The position numbers were made by a program, and so were the translations under genes. 64,000 nt of DNA from NCBI GenBank assembly GCA_918026815.1, contig CAKJVC010000068.1:1798001-1862000 (forward strand), read 5' to 3'. Position 1 is the stretch's first letter, and each line of letters opens with the position of its first letter. The notes under the pieces were generated by a model that made no database searches, was not told the DNA's origin, and saw only the letters and a program-made list of their open reading frames with translations. Of the stretch, positions 1-10,854 are shown in pieces. This stretch comes from Chalara sp. BL73. Taxonomy: Eukaryota > Ascomycota > Leotiomycetes > Helotiales.

Positions 1-201
1 TCTCAGTCAAAACTATTGGTCTTCCAGGAACCAGTTTACCTGCAATTTACACGGCGACTTAGCCCATTGACATATCCAAACAGAATCTCGCGACACACAT
101 AATTCGCACAGGCCAGCGCCTCAACTGTCACGATAGCAACCACAATGAATCAAAATCATCCTACATAGCACTGCCTCGGCATTTATGCACTATAAATGCC
201 G

Positions 202-743
202 TTATCCAATAGTTGGATAAGGCCTTACAGTACTCGGAGGACTCGGAGGCGGCGTACCCGGACAAGGCAGATACAGTGTCTGATACTGCGTCGAACAAGC
301 ACCATCGCATCGCGTCTTGCAGCTCGTGACATGATATATCTGGTCGCATCCGCAAGACTGCGTTATGGTGCTGAGATAAATGCAATCTGCTGGGAGACAT
401 GTGTTTGGCGGACAGTTTGGTCCAGCTATTTTTCTGTCAGTAATGGAATTCTATCTTCAGAAGTTGGAATTGAGTATAAGGATAGAGTGGCTGGGGAAGG
501 AGAGAGGAGATACCGGTATCAGTAACAGTAACACATGCACTTGTCGTCGTCGGTGGAGTCGTCCAGGTCGTGACTGTGACCGTGACTGTAACGGTTGGAC
601 GGCATGGGCGTGGTCTTTGGGGAGAGAACGAAAGTGTCAAGGGAAGGAGGCTACGTTTGTTAGTTGATATACGACAGGAATTAAGGAGTATGTAGATTAT
701 ACATAAGGATGAATAGAGATGTTGTATTGATGGGCGTCATCAT
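202..743 (-). CDS. Small secreted cysteine-rich protein, three exons
   Basis: Exons 743-703, 650-514 and 425-202 join in frame to 133 aa. Both introns have good signals: intron 1 has an AACTAAC branch before its acceptor, and intron 2 has TTACTGAC ten bases before TAG. The N-terminus has a charge-poor hydrophobic stretch (FILILLPLTLSF, roughly residues 11-22), a likely signal peptide. A Thr/Val-rich tract of TV repeats follows, then a C-terminal half with most of the cysteines (CPPNTC, ADC, CGC, CKTRC, GACS, PCPG), ending in a Pro/Ser-rich tail. Small secreted proteins of this make-up are common in fungi as wall-associated or effector-like proteins. I know of no enzymatic role. It is the first gene in the window and is followed by about 2 kb without a clear gene. 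The alternative is that the first exon is longer or different; the exon 2-3 join is the firmer part. Confidence 0.68.
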
Positions 744-2898
744 GCGATTCGAAGTCAACTTTTCTTTCAAGATGTAATCTCCGAACCAGAGGAATTTGGA
801 AAACTTAACGCTTTTATTACATCCTCCTCCCTTCTCAGGCCCGTGACCTCAGCACTCCCAAGCCAGCGGGGTATATCCCATCGCCGGCTATAAAAAGCAC
901 AATCCCCACATTCCCTGGACTGTACCACCCGAGATTGCTTCACAGAGATATACCAAGAACGCAATACGAGAGGTCACCTCTTCTTCAGCATAGTCGAGAA
1001 ACCAATGACTTCGGCGGTTTTCAAGCCATGGGGAAAGAGTTGACCCGATGTAAAACTTATGCCCAGATCCGGGACACTGCAGTCTCGTATTGCACTCTCC
1101 CCGTGCCTAAACACCCCGCCCGCATAACCGGGAAAGCTTGGTTGGATGGTTGTGTAACCCACGAAGGAGATCGGATGATGATTTTATGTGTGGTATTGGG
1201 CGTCGCGAATGTTCGTATCACGGCTGGGATGTGTCGTTGATGGATCTAAATACTTTTATATGGACGTTGTGGTAAGGGCTCGGGTTTTTGAAGCTGTTTC
1301 TCGTGAGCTTGAGAGATGCCGATAGGAACTCTCTTTCAGGTTTTGGTATTGATTCCTTAGGCAAATTTGAGTTTGGGAGGTAAGTTTTCGCATTGCTCGA
1401 GGGAAGATGCAGGGTGCGTCCTGAGGGTTGGGATTCAAGCGCTGCCTCCCCCAATAAATTCCCAAGGGAGGTACCATTCTTTTTGGGAAGATGACAGCTG
1501 CAGCATATTCGTATTTGTGTTGCTGGGGATTTCCCATCTCGTATACATGAATACGATGTTGCTGTTCAACCGTCTACTTCGTCTCAAAGTCTTGTTGCTA
1601 CCACTATTCTGTTTCTCTTATGTCAATGTAACCTGATGTCCTTCTACACTGCACCGGGGAAGATAGCTGAAGCTCCTTTATTTTGCACATCTCAGTAAAT
1701 GGTTCTCCTAAGGATCGCACATACAGAAATAATAGCTTTTCATGTCCTAGAACTCTTAAAAAATTTATGTGCGAATCAGCATCAAGATAGAGCATATTTG
1801 CATATGTGGATGGATACCTAGTTGCGTTCTTTAAGAATAGGAGCTTTAATAATACATGCCAATTTGGTAAACCCGTCTTGATAGAGAATATAAAAGTAGA
1901 GATGGAGGGCGAGAATCAGCAAAAACTTAATAGATGAAAGTCAGAACAGAAGCGTTGCTACAGCTCTTACACCCACTGAGTCCAAGCGAATGTGGGCAAA
2001 TATATTGGGGGGGGGGGGGGGAACTCGAAATCCGACATCTAGTTTCAAATTAAAATTTTGCTGAAAAGAAAGCTGTCTTGAGAGGATACCGGCTCAGTGC
2101 TGTAGGAACGGACTATATACTAATAGAATTCTACTTGTTACATATATTCTCTATTGGCATTCAGTTTGCAGTCTATATTTTGGGAAATATCAGGTGCGTG
2201 CTCAACTTACAGAACACGATAATTTTAAATCTTATATAAGCCAAGATATTTTGAAGTGGTTTCTGTTAATTCTGTAGAACTTCAACTTGAGATTTTCTCT
2301 TACTTTGTGGTTTATGTTAACGGCGATTCTAAGGACCTGACTCAGAAGAATCAGAAGATCTTGCTATGAATTAGTAGAGAACCTATGGCACGGCAACAGT
2401 ATGCTAGTGATGAAATATCCTCAGAGCCACTTTCCAGCACATATCTAACCAAATATCCGCGTGTGCGCTTTCTCGACTAAGTTACACCACAAATGGCTTT
2501 GTGCACGTTTATTCAGTTTTCACGCTATCCTTAGTGTCTTCAGCCAACCATATCATAAGGCTTAGCTCAATGACAATCCATCTGTAGTATTGCCCTACGC
2601 TGACAAATTCATATTCAATTTCTTGCCAAGAGGGGAAACTGTAGTGCGTGACTTCTCGTGTCCAATTAAGATTATCTAGCCAACTATCCTAGAATGGTAC
2701 ATCAAGATTGGATGCAGCAGATATCGTAGCACTCAGTTCCTTGGCTGCCCAGAAAATTTTCAAGGAGCCTAGAATGGCCGCCAATCGAGGTAAAGCCTAT
2801 ATTTTAGGAGATAGGATAGTCTTATCCGAAGGTTTCACAAAATTCATTTTATCCAACCTCTTGTCAATTTTTTGAATGTCCCACAATGCATGGTACAT
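744..2898. other. Intergenic region, no supported gene
   Basis: About 2.1 kb, increasingly AT-rich from roughly 1700 onward. A TATA-like CTATAAAAAG lies near 887-896 on the plus strand, but I could not find a convincing coding sequence behind it. A run of 15 G lies at 2007-2021. Stops are dense in all frames from about 1800 to 2890. Confidence 0.5.
2007..2021. repeat. G15 homopolymer
   Basis: Fifteen consecutive G in an AT-rich intergenic stretch. Two C17 runs occur elsewhere in the window. The exact length may be unreliable in an assembly. Confidence 0.85.
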
Positions 2899-4005
2899 TC
2901 AGACAAACCCCAAAGCATCTCCCAAGTCGCCCATGCGGCAAAAATCTTGCATCGTCCCAATATGCATCGAACTCTGCATTTCGCTATCAAGAGATGAATG
3001 TAAATCATATGCCTGAGGCTCATGATTGAAACATCTCTCGCTCTCCAGCCACGTTATCTCTGTCTGTACGCATGCGTCAACGTATCCTGGTCTTGGGAAT
3101 ATGTCTGTGTATCTTTGTACAAGGGGTGCTTGCTTTTGTGGCTGCTCGAATGAGACACCTTCGACAATAATGCTCCGTCGTTTCTCCCTTGTAGGAGAAC
3201 GGGCCTTAAATTCTCTCCTAGTAATCAAATCTGTTCTCCTCCGCTCTAATTTGGGTGCATGGAAATTGTCGGCAGGATCTGGGGGCAATCCGGGACTGCT
3301 TATGCTATGGGCTTTCCTTCTAGCTGTTTGTTGTGTTTCCGCAAACTCATTCTCATTGCTGATCTGAGGAGAGGCAGTTTCCCGGTTTGATAACTTGCCA
3401 TCTCGATCAGAAGCATAGAACTCGTCCTGTGAGCCGAAGGACACTTGTAGAGTGGGGATGTGCCGAGTTTCACCTGTAGAAGGGAACAACCATTTCTCGA
3501 GCTTTTCAGGTAGGTTTTGTCTCTCTTTCATATGTCAGCCTAAAATTCGAGAAAAAGTTATGGTGTTTCTACCTTGATGGTATATTCCAGTTAAATCTTC
3601 CCAGCCAATATAAAATCTATCAAATGCACCAAAAGCGACGCAGATGATTTCTTTAACATCCTTCAACTCACTCAGAACTGTTGTTCCGCTCCTCGGATTG
3701 TTTTCACTTTCTTGCTTTGCTTCACGGGGCTTCGCTTCAGTTGCCTCTTCCAATTGTCGCGCCAATGAATTTCCTCTAGACCTTCGGGCTACGCTTGTCG
3801 CCAAGGGCGGAGGCCTTCTTGAAAAGCTAGATTTTCTCTCCAGCCAGTTGAAACGTGTAGTCTCGGATGGTTTTGAGCTACTATCGACCTCTGATATCGA
3901 ACCAAAAGAACTCCGCGAGACATGTAGTGGTCTCGAAAACACTGAAGAGTATGAACTTCTGGCCGAGCTTGTTGGCGAGTCCTGGTATACCGGTGTTGAT
4001 TCCAT
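2899..4005 (-). CDS. Disordered Ser/Arg-rich protein with a conserved aromatic core, function unknown
   Basis: Two coding exons, 4005-3573 and 3524-2899, join in frame to 352 aa. The 48-nt intron has a GCTGAC branch just before its AAAG acceptor. A further intron (4062-4006, GTGAGT...TTTCAG) ends exactly at the ATG, so it lies in the 5' leader. The first 110 or so residues and the C-terminal half are rich in Ser, Arg, Pro and Glu and look disordered. Between them lies an ordered core with VAFGAFDRFYIGWEDL and, across the splice, LEKWLFPSTGETR, then LQVSFGS and EFYASDRDGK. I recall similar aromatic-rich cores in uncharacterised ascomycete proteins but cannot name a domain. The C-terminus keeps hydrophobic and cysteine residues (DACVQTEITWLE). 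No function is assigned. Confidence 0.72.
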
Positions 4006-4763
4006 CTGAAATAGAATTTTGTTATCTTGTAGAATATTTAAAATTATGGCTGCCGGACTCACGACTTTGCATTGTGAAGTGGCGATTTGAGGCCTCTAGC
4101 ATTCCCAAGACTGCCATAACGTGTCTCCACCTACCCAAAACGTTCTGCTTACATGGTACGAGACCTCTCTCCATTTTCATGTGGGGTGGGTATCCTTGAG
4201 ATCTGCACAAGGGTTTATTGTTAAGCTTTCTCCTGGAAACAAGTATCGTTCTAGGAATGGTGTGAGTTGCTCGCAGCATGAATTTGATTGCCGCAAATCC
4301 TGATACAGCTCAGTAGAGTCAAAATACCACTAAATTAATTCAATACTTAATAGAAGATTAAAGTATTCGCAAAAGCCAATGTTATGACAGCGGTCAAAGA
4401 TTGTGTCGGAAATTGCGCTATTAAAACTATCAATGGGGAAAAAAAGCCGTCGTTGCAGAGATAAGAGTTCGTCCAGTGTTTGGTCTCGGCTTGGAGGAGG
4501 TTCTATGTTCTACAAGGGTCTAATCGAGACTCGTGAGATTTATGACCTGATTTCCATAAGACGACACTATATGGAAAATTCTTGCGGAGATATGGGGGTT
4601 TAGCGCAATATTTAGCGGCGAGAGTGGTGGGTCTGACAAGTGCCGCTACGGAAATGTTCCAGACTTTACTTAACCTTTATTTCAACGAAGGAGACCTGAA
4701 AATGAGGTACGCAATACTGCGTTCCCACCGCTTGAAGAATGCACAGAAGTTGAACAAAGTTTA

Positions 4764-5474
4764 CTACGAACTTTCAGGCTTCTGCCAGCCCTGAGGTCCT
4801 TCTGGCCGGGCCATTCTTTTCTCCGTTCGCATGAGTTCTACCTCTAGCACCACCTTTCGGGGTCCCAGCTTGGCCATTAATCCATCATCATCTCTGTCGA
4901 AATATAGTTGCCACGCCACCTCTCCATCCTCATGCTCTTCTCTGACCGCTACGAAGCCCTCCCAATCTTCCAAAGTCACTCTCCTGTCCTGCCTTGTGCA
5001 GCTAAAGGGACCAGTAATATTAGGCTGAGCGTCGACTCGAACACCGTATTTCACTTCGTACGTCTCTTTGTCTACGTAAATCCAGTTCATGACAGGCGGA
5101 CCAGCACATATCGTCGATACCATTCCCTCATATTCCGTGTCCGGGTATGGAAGATAGTAGCCTGCGAAGGGATGACTAAAACGGCTCTGTCCTCCTGTAT
5201 TTATATATAACTATGAATAAAAGCTTGTTAGCCTTATCGTTAACAATAGCAGGTCGACAAGTACAACTATAAAACTCACCTTATTATCTCTTAACACGAC
5301 CTGACGATGATCGATCTCTCTACTTCTTGAAGAGGGAGAAACGCAGCTGACGATGAGATTGCATCTTCTAGCACGATGCTCTTCCTTCCTGTCTTTTGAT
5401 TGGCCTTGCCGGATTGACTCATTAACCCCAAGTAAAGCTGGGCAAGTAACTAGTGCTATAAGCATAGATGTCAT
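4764..5474 (-). CDS. Conserved ascomycete protein of unknown function, N-terminus uncertain
   Basis: The well-supported exon is 5186-4764. It is joined through a 93-nt intron (GTGAGT donor after codon AAG at 5280) to an upstream exon ending in SSRSREIDHRQVVLRDNK. After splicing, the segment SRFSHPFAGYYLPYPDTEYE and the following GMVSTICAGPPVMNWIYVD read as one compact domain, rich in aromatic residues and acidic turns. I recall this arrangement as a widespread but unnamed filamentous-fungal family in which a coiled coil normally precedes the RSREID motif. Here no coiled coil is seen. The only in-frame ATG upstream is at 5474, and the sequence beyond it runs into a possible LTR junction, so the natural N-terminus may be lost. 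With that start the protein is 205 aa. The C-terminus is charged and ends with RPEGPQGWQKPESS. Confidence 0.6.
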
Positions 5475-5479
5475 TTTCG

Positions 5480-5880
5480 TTTTTGTGAACTTGTTCAGCG
5501 TGTACAGTAGTGGAATTTGATAGGAACTTTGAATATTGGGTTCAATGGTTTCAAGCAGGTAGTCGAGTATCGTCCCATTAATCAACTCTTGTAGCCCCTA
5601 CAGGAGGCGGCATACTTTTTTCAGGTATCAGAGCCGCATAACATGGCCAAGGGCATGGATAAATCATACGCTGGAGCCATCACGGACCTTGATGCCAAGC
5701 GCAAACGTAAATCCTCGGACGATTTCTGGACCCCTAGAATCAACAACTTTAAAACATGAACCCATTATTATGAGCTTATTTTCGGTTACAAGGGCTGCCA
5801 AGGCATACGTTGCTAATTTTATCAATGTTCCAGAAGCCAATATCAAATGTAGAACCCTTTTAGGACAGTACCTCAGATGA
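5480..5880 (+). mobile_element. Possible LTR-retrotransposon remnant: LTR end, primer-binding site, short frame
   Basis: At 5624-5635 the sequence GGTATCAGAGCC follows a TTTTTTCA end. A CA-terminated LTR followed by a sequence like GGTATCAGAGC is the usual arrangement of Ty1/copia elements primed by initiator methionyl-tRNA. An ATG at 5643 then opens a short lysine-rich frame of about 38 codons, where a gag start would be expected. No long terminal repeat pair, integrase or reverse transcriptase was found, so at most this is a truncated fragment or solo junction. The resemblance rests on a short motif and could be chance. Confidence 0.28.
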
Positions 5881-6232
5881 TTCTCTGACAAGATGCTCAG
5901 TCGAGAGACGACTTACTGTTTTGGAATTTATTGCCGCGCCACTCACCAAGGATGGGTGAGCTGTCTAGATCCTGGGCACGAAAGATGGCTAGCAAGGGCA
6001 TTGCGTGCTGTTTCGAGGTGTATAAATGACCTCGCTTCTCTCTCACAAAGAAACTCATCACCATCACTCATTCTTCGCTTCAGATTCTCCAGGCGAGATC
6101 TTTCATCCCATCTTTTTTTCCGTATCAAACTCAAGGCTTCTGGAAAGTTCAATACATCACTCATTCTAATTCTCATTCCACTCTCATCAAGTCATCCCCA
6201 CAACACATACATAATCATTTTTATAAATTAAA

Positions 6233-6642
6233 ATGGCATCCACGTAAGCTCGATATTTGGTCCCCTTACTCAAGTATGTTACTAAAATTTTCAGTGCAAC
6301 ATACAACCCAACCTCAGGTGCCAATTACTCGCCTGCCTCCAGCGATGATGAGCGAGCAACCGGAGGACGCAAGTCTCTCGCCACGCAAGGAAAAGGCCCC
6401 GTTTCTTCCCTCCCGTCACTTCCAACTTCTGCCGGACTCCGAGCTCCTGCTGGTAAGCCTATTTGTCATCCCACGATGAGAACAGAGCTAATACAGATAT
6501 AGGAGGGCTCCTCAGAGGTGCGACCGATGACGACGGAAAGCTGAAGAGCGCTGGTTTGATGGTCGGTATAAAGCTAGATCTGGAGGCTGAAGTCCATCTC
6601 ACAGCGAGGATTCGTGGTGATATTGTTATCGGGTTGTATTAG
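6233..6642 (+). CDS. Small conserved hypothetical protein, 102 aa
   Basis: Exons 6233-6243, 6295-6452 and 6503-6642 join in frame. The first coding exon has only 11 nt (ATG plus eight bases). The introns are 51 and 50 nt, with GTAAGC donors. The first half is Ser/Pro-rich and looks disordered. The C-terminal third is ordered: GATDDDGKLKSAGLMVGIKL, then LEAEVHLTARIRGDIVIGLY, with an alternating hydrophobic pattern suggesting beta strands. I recall that this tail is conserved among filamentous ascomycetes, but I know of no function. A pyrimidine-rich leader with several CA-rich motifs precedes the ATG. Confidence 0.75.
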
Positions 6643-7338
6643 GATTGTTTGCTGGCCTTTGATTATGATGTGGTTTGCTTGGGGATAGGATGAAACCTTT
6701 TGAAGACGAAAATCAAACTATCCTAGGAAAGGATGGAGGCAAGATAGAGCGATGCAATGAAGTCAAGAGTTTGATCGAATCTTCCCTAATTGGGGTTTTT
6801 ATAATTGATTGTATATCATTGTGCAATAACATCCCGTTGGGCAAGCTTCGTGTATAGCTTGACGAGGGTCATTGATGCCAGACAGCTCCACTCGGAGATT
6901 TCAAACATTCCATCAGGATGCAGTCCTTGAGCTTGCCGTATCTGGCCATAGTCTTGTTGTTCTATATTTTCAGATTAAGCCAATATATACGGCCCCCAAA
7001 ACATAAAATATGTCCCAACTCCCAATGCAGAAGCGGCTTGAAATGGGACGAGGTGGCGTTTGGTGGATTCAAATAAGGTCACTCGACTAAAAATCATCGG
7101 CAATTTTTTTTTTTATTAAAAACAAGGAGTTGTCGGCTCGGATATATGCCTGTGGCACATCGATATTCCCGGGTAAAGGACCAGCAGCTCTTGAAAGTGT
7201 GGGTGATGCGGGGTATGGCTTGACACTTAATCAGATAGCTATCAAAATGTACAAGGTCTCCCGAGCCCGTCCCTCTTTTACACCATGCATTGTCAGCTCT
7301 GAATTGTTTGCACTTTGATTTACTATTTCACGGCAACA
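6643..7338. other. Intergenic region between two plus-strand genes
   Basis: About 700 bases. No coding sequence is supported. It presumably holds the 3' end of the small gene at 6233 and the promoter of the monooxygenase. A poly-T tract lies near 7105-7115. Confidence 0.5.
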
Positions 7339-8563
7339 ATGAAGGTGAGTCCTCTAGAAATATGTTTCCAAAAAATGTGTTAATAAAAATTAGGTAGTAA
7401 TAGTTGGTGCGGGGCCATCAGGCTTAGTCCTAGCCCTTATCCTCGCAAGGCACGGAATCAAAGTGATAATCCTTGAAGCGGCATCAACAGTCGACGAACG
7501 TCCTCGAGCAGCAATGTATGCACCCTCTGCAGTTCGTGTGCTGCGGGAAGCCGGCGTGCTTGACGATATTCGGCGTGATGGTTTCATTCCGAAGGATACA
7601 TCCTGGCGCAAAGCCAATGGAGAACGTATTGCTACTGTTTATGACTGCGCACCTTCTTATTCAGAAGACGCTCTAACAGTCCTTCCACTGGGACCGCTGG
7701 CGAAATTGTTGGTAACGGATCATGTAATCGGAAATGAGAATATAGACTTAAGATGGAACTCAAACGTAGTGGGAACAGGGCAAGATGCGGAGAAAGCATG
7801 GGCGGAACTTGAGAATGGAGAGAAGGTCGAAGGGGATTACCTCTGTGGGTGTGATGGAGCGAATAGTAGCGTAAGAAAGAGTCTTTTTGGGAGTGATTTC
7901 CCGGGGAAAACGTGGCATGCACAGGTTGTAGCTACCAATGTCTACTATCCGCTGGAGAAATTTGGATACGATGATATAAACTTCATCATTCATCCCGAGG
8001 ATTACCATCTGGCAGCCAGAATCACGACGGATGGAATGTGGCGCGTTTCTTATGGCGAGGACACGAACCTGACACTGGAAGAGGTAATAGCGAACCAGCC
8101 CGCCAAATATAAGCGTATTCTCCCAGGTAATCCGGATCCAGGAGAGTACAAATGCCTCTCCATTGGTCCATACCGGATCCATCAACGCTGTGCCGACAGA
8201 TTTCGCGTCGGGAGGATTCTTCTAGCTGCTGATGCAGCACATTTAGTGAACCCTTTTGGCGGCCTCGGCTTGACGGGCGGACTCGTTGATATAGGCGGCC
8301 TTGGTGAGTGTTTTGAGGGGATAGTGAAAGGGAAAGCAGGTGATGAGATTTTGGATAGGTACGACGAGGTGAGAAGGGAGATGTGGCATGGATATATCAA
8401 TTCATATAGCAGCAATAATTTCTTACGGGTTAGTGCCACTGATCCGGATACCGCGGTGGAGACAGACGAATTTCTGAAATTGGCGAAGAAAGCGGAGACG
8501 GACGTGGAGACAAAGAAAGAACTTGAAGTGGTTGGTAACTCGTCGAATTGTGGTATAAAATAA
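7339..8563 (+). CDS. FAD-dependent aromatic-type monooxygenase
   Basis: Exons 7339-7344 (ATGAAG only) and 7394-8563 join in frame to 391 aa. The start is set by the Rossmann fold. Splicing puts MKVVIVGAGPSGLVLALILA at the N-terminus, with the GxGxxG-type dinucleotide-binding motif at residues 7-12. A second FAD-contacting motif, LLAADAAHLVNPFGGLGLTG, lies near residue 280, where its Asp binds the FAD ribityl chain. This is the class A flavoprotein hydroxylase layout (PHBH-like fold), with NAD(P)H reducing FAD and O2 inserted into a substrate. The C-terminal thioredoxin-like domain of phenol hydroxylases is absent, so it is the short form. It converges on an MFS transporter 274 bp away, which suggests a small biosynthetic or detoxification module. 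The substrate cannot be told from sequence. Confidence 0.88.
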
Positions 8564-8837
8564 GCTGACTCTGTTTAGGATACATATAAGATTTGCCATG
8601 ATTTTAGGCAATATTGGAAAGACTGAGCGGCCAGCAACAAGTAGATAGATATACAGAAGTTACGAGATAAGATAAGAACTAGAAGACATAACTTAATCTG
8701 TTGCTCTTTTTTATTTAGATAATACTGCATGTTTGAATAAGGTAAGCGAATGATGAAGGCAATTTTCCAATCTCGGAACTTTTTTTTCTGTAAACACTCC
8801 TTAAACAAACACTCTGAAAATTCCACAACCCATGTCT

Positions 8838-10854
8838 TTAGACCTGTCCCTTCTTAGCACTCTTATGTAAACCTCCGAGCCAATTTCTACTAGTCGCAAT
8901 TCTAATCTTCTTCCCCCAAAACGCGAAAACAAAGACAGCCAAATTATTCGCCAAAAGCACTCCACCAAAAATCCCCGCGATAACGACCGCGTACCCTCTA
9001 TTCAGTATCCAATCTAGGAGATAGCTCCCCATTCCGAAGCTAATCGCCTGCTTTCCCAGATTCATTGCAATCAGCATCTCGCTCATGTCGCTGTTGTAGC
9101 TATCAACCGCGTAAGCGAGCGTAGTCGTGAAGTAGAAGTAGGCGCCCCAATTGCACATCGCAACGCCGAAGAAGTAGCCAATCCAGTGGAGATCTCGTTC
9201 AGCAGTAAAGCCGTAGACGAGGAGTCCAGCAGGCGCAATGAGCATGGCGGGGTAGAGAACTCCCAGACGCATCTCAGCTTCTCGGATCATGCCGTTCTTC
9301 TTGGTAAGGTAGGCGGCGAGCCGGTCGGAGGTGAAGGTTAAGGGGATGGCAGAGAAGAAACCAACTGCGTTTGCAACGGCTATAAGGCCAGAATTTTCCT
9401 GAAATCGTTAGACCGCAAAGGGGAAAGGTAGGGAAACGAACCGTTTTCCAGTTATATGGTGGTGCCGTGATCTTGATAGGGAACGTGTAGTTGAAAGCTA
9501 ATGCACCGAGCCCGATATAGATACCTGTGCACAACTCAGTTTGCCATTACACAACAAAAGATACGCACACCTAAACTCACCATAAGTAGTAATGACCCAA
9601 AATACAGCCGGTACAGCAAAATGCGTGAAAGATCTTGCCATTGTTAAGAAAAATTCAGACTCGTAATCAATCGAGCTCCAAGGCTTTAGCGTACTAACAA
9701 ACGACTTCCGCCGTGGGACCTCTTCATGGTGAGAAACAATATGGCCCTCGATTTTGCCATGCTTCTCCTCATCACTCGTGTGCGAGTATGCCTCATTTAC
9801 TACCTTCCTCTTATAAGATGACTCTTCAACCACAAAGAAAGCTAGCACAAGCAGAGCGCCAGCGAACGCGATCTCTACATAGAAGAACAAGCGCCACGAA
9901 TACCCACCCGCCAACATATATCCTGCGTAAAGAGGACCAGTGGCACCGAGACAGAGACAGACCGTATAGTAGCCGATTCTGGAACCTCGCTCGTGGAGGA
10001 AGAAGACGTCGTTTACGAGTTGGACAGGGAGAGCCTCGCAGACTCCGGAGCCGAACGCGTGGAAACAGCGTGCCACCATTAAGCCAGCGAAGGACGTTGC
10101 TTGGGATGCGCCGATAAGACCAACTACGAACTGGAGCAGGTTAGTTTACACATGCACGCCAGGAGCATAAGACTTACAATGACCAGGGAACCAAGCATCA
10201 CAGGTCGTCTTCCAATTTTAAGGTACAAAGGTGCAAGAACGAGAGTGCCTGAAGAATTAGACTCACTGCTCAGCAAGAAGACTTCCCACCCGACTTACCA
10301 AAACCAAAACACAAATTAGGATATGAGATCAAGCCAGAAGCAACGGCGGGACTGACTCCAAATTCTGCTGAATAGATACCGATATACACGGATGGGCCGA
10401 CCAATGCAGAATTGCCAAGGAACGAATATACTGACACAACTACCAGTATCATATTCTTCTTCCACAACTCCCACTATACTTTCGTGAGTCGAAATATGAC
10501 GAGAAAATTTTAGGGCAAGGAAGTACCTGTAGAGGATCATTGGGATCCTCAGATGGAACTGGGAAGAGCGCTTGGCCGAGATACGTATCATCGCCCTCTG
10601 GCAGAGGTAGTCAGAACTTGTAAAAGCCAATTGGATTATAAATGTTCTCTGGGCCGCGGCTCACCAACAGCATTCAAATTGACCGTGCCCGGAATATCTT
10701 CCTCGTGTGCATGGCTACAAAAGATTAGCCAGCGCACTGCTCAAATCATCGCATATATATCAAGAAGACTCAAAACAAGTGATAGTCAGAATAAAACATA
10801 CCTTCTCACCAAATGCCTGGCCTTCGGCTCCTCGATTTTCAAATCAATAGGCAT
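8838..10854 (-). CDS. MFS transporter, eight exons, 537 aa
   Basis: Exons 10854-10802, 10714-10665, 10597-10527, 10473-10299, 10248-10178, 10130-9581, 9524-9442 and 9398-8838 join with consistent phases. The N-terminus is cytosolic and acidic. It leads into a first membrane helix (MILVVVSVYSFLGNSALVG) and the helix 2-3 loop containing LYLKIGRRP, the expected MFS motif A position. MVARCFHAFGSG follows in helix 4. A long charged central loop (KRKVVNEAYSHTSDEEKHG) separates the two six-helix halves. I count about 12 hydrophobic segments. The arrangement fits fungal drug:H+ antiporter-like or plasma-membrane exporters, though substrate and direction of transport are not shown. Convergent with the FAD monooxygenase, it may export or import that enzyme's product or substrate. 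Confidence 0.88.

Noticed and set aside
5664..5891. 75-codon minus-strand frame over the possible LTR junction
   Set aside because: No recognised motif; it competes with the plus-strand reading and could be chance.
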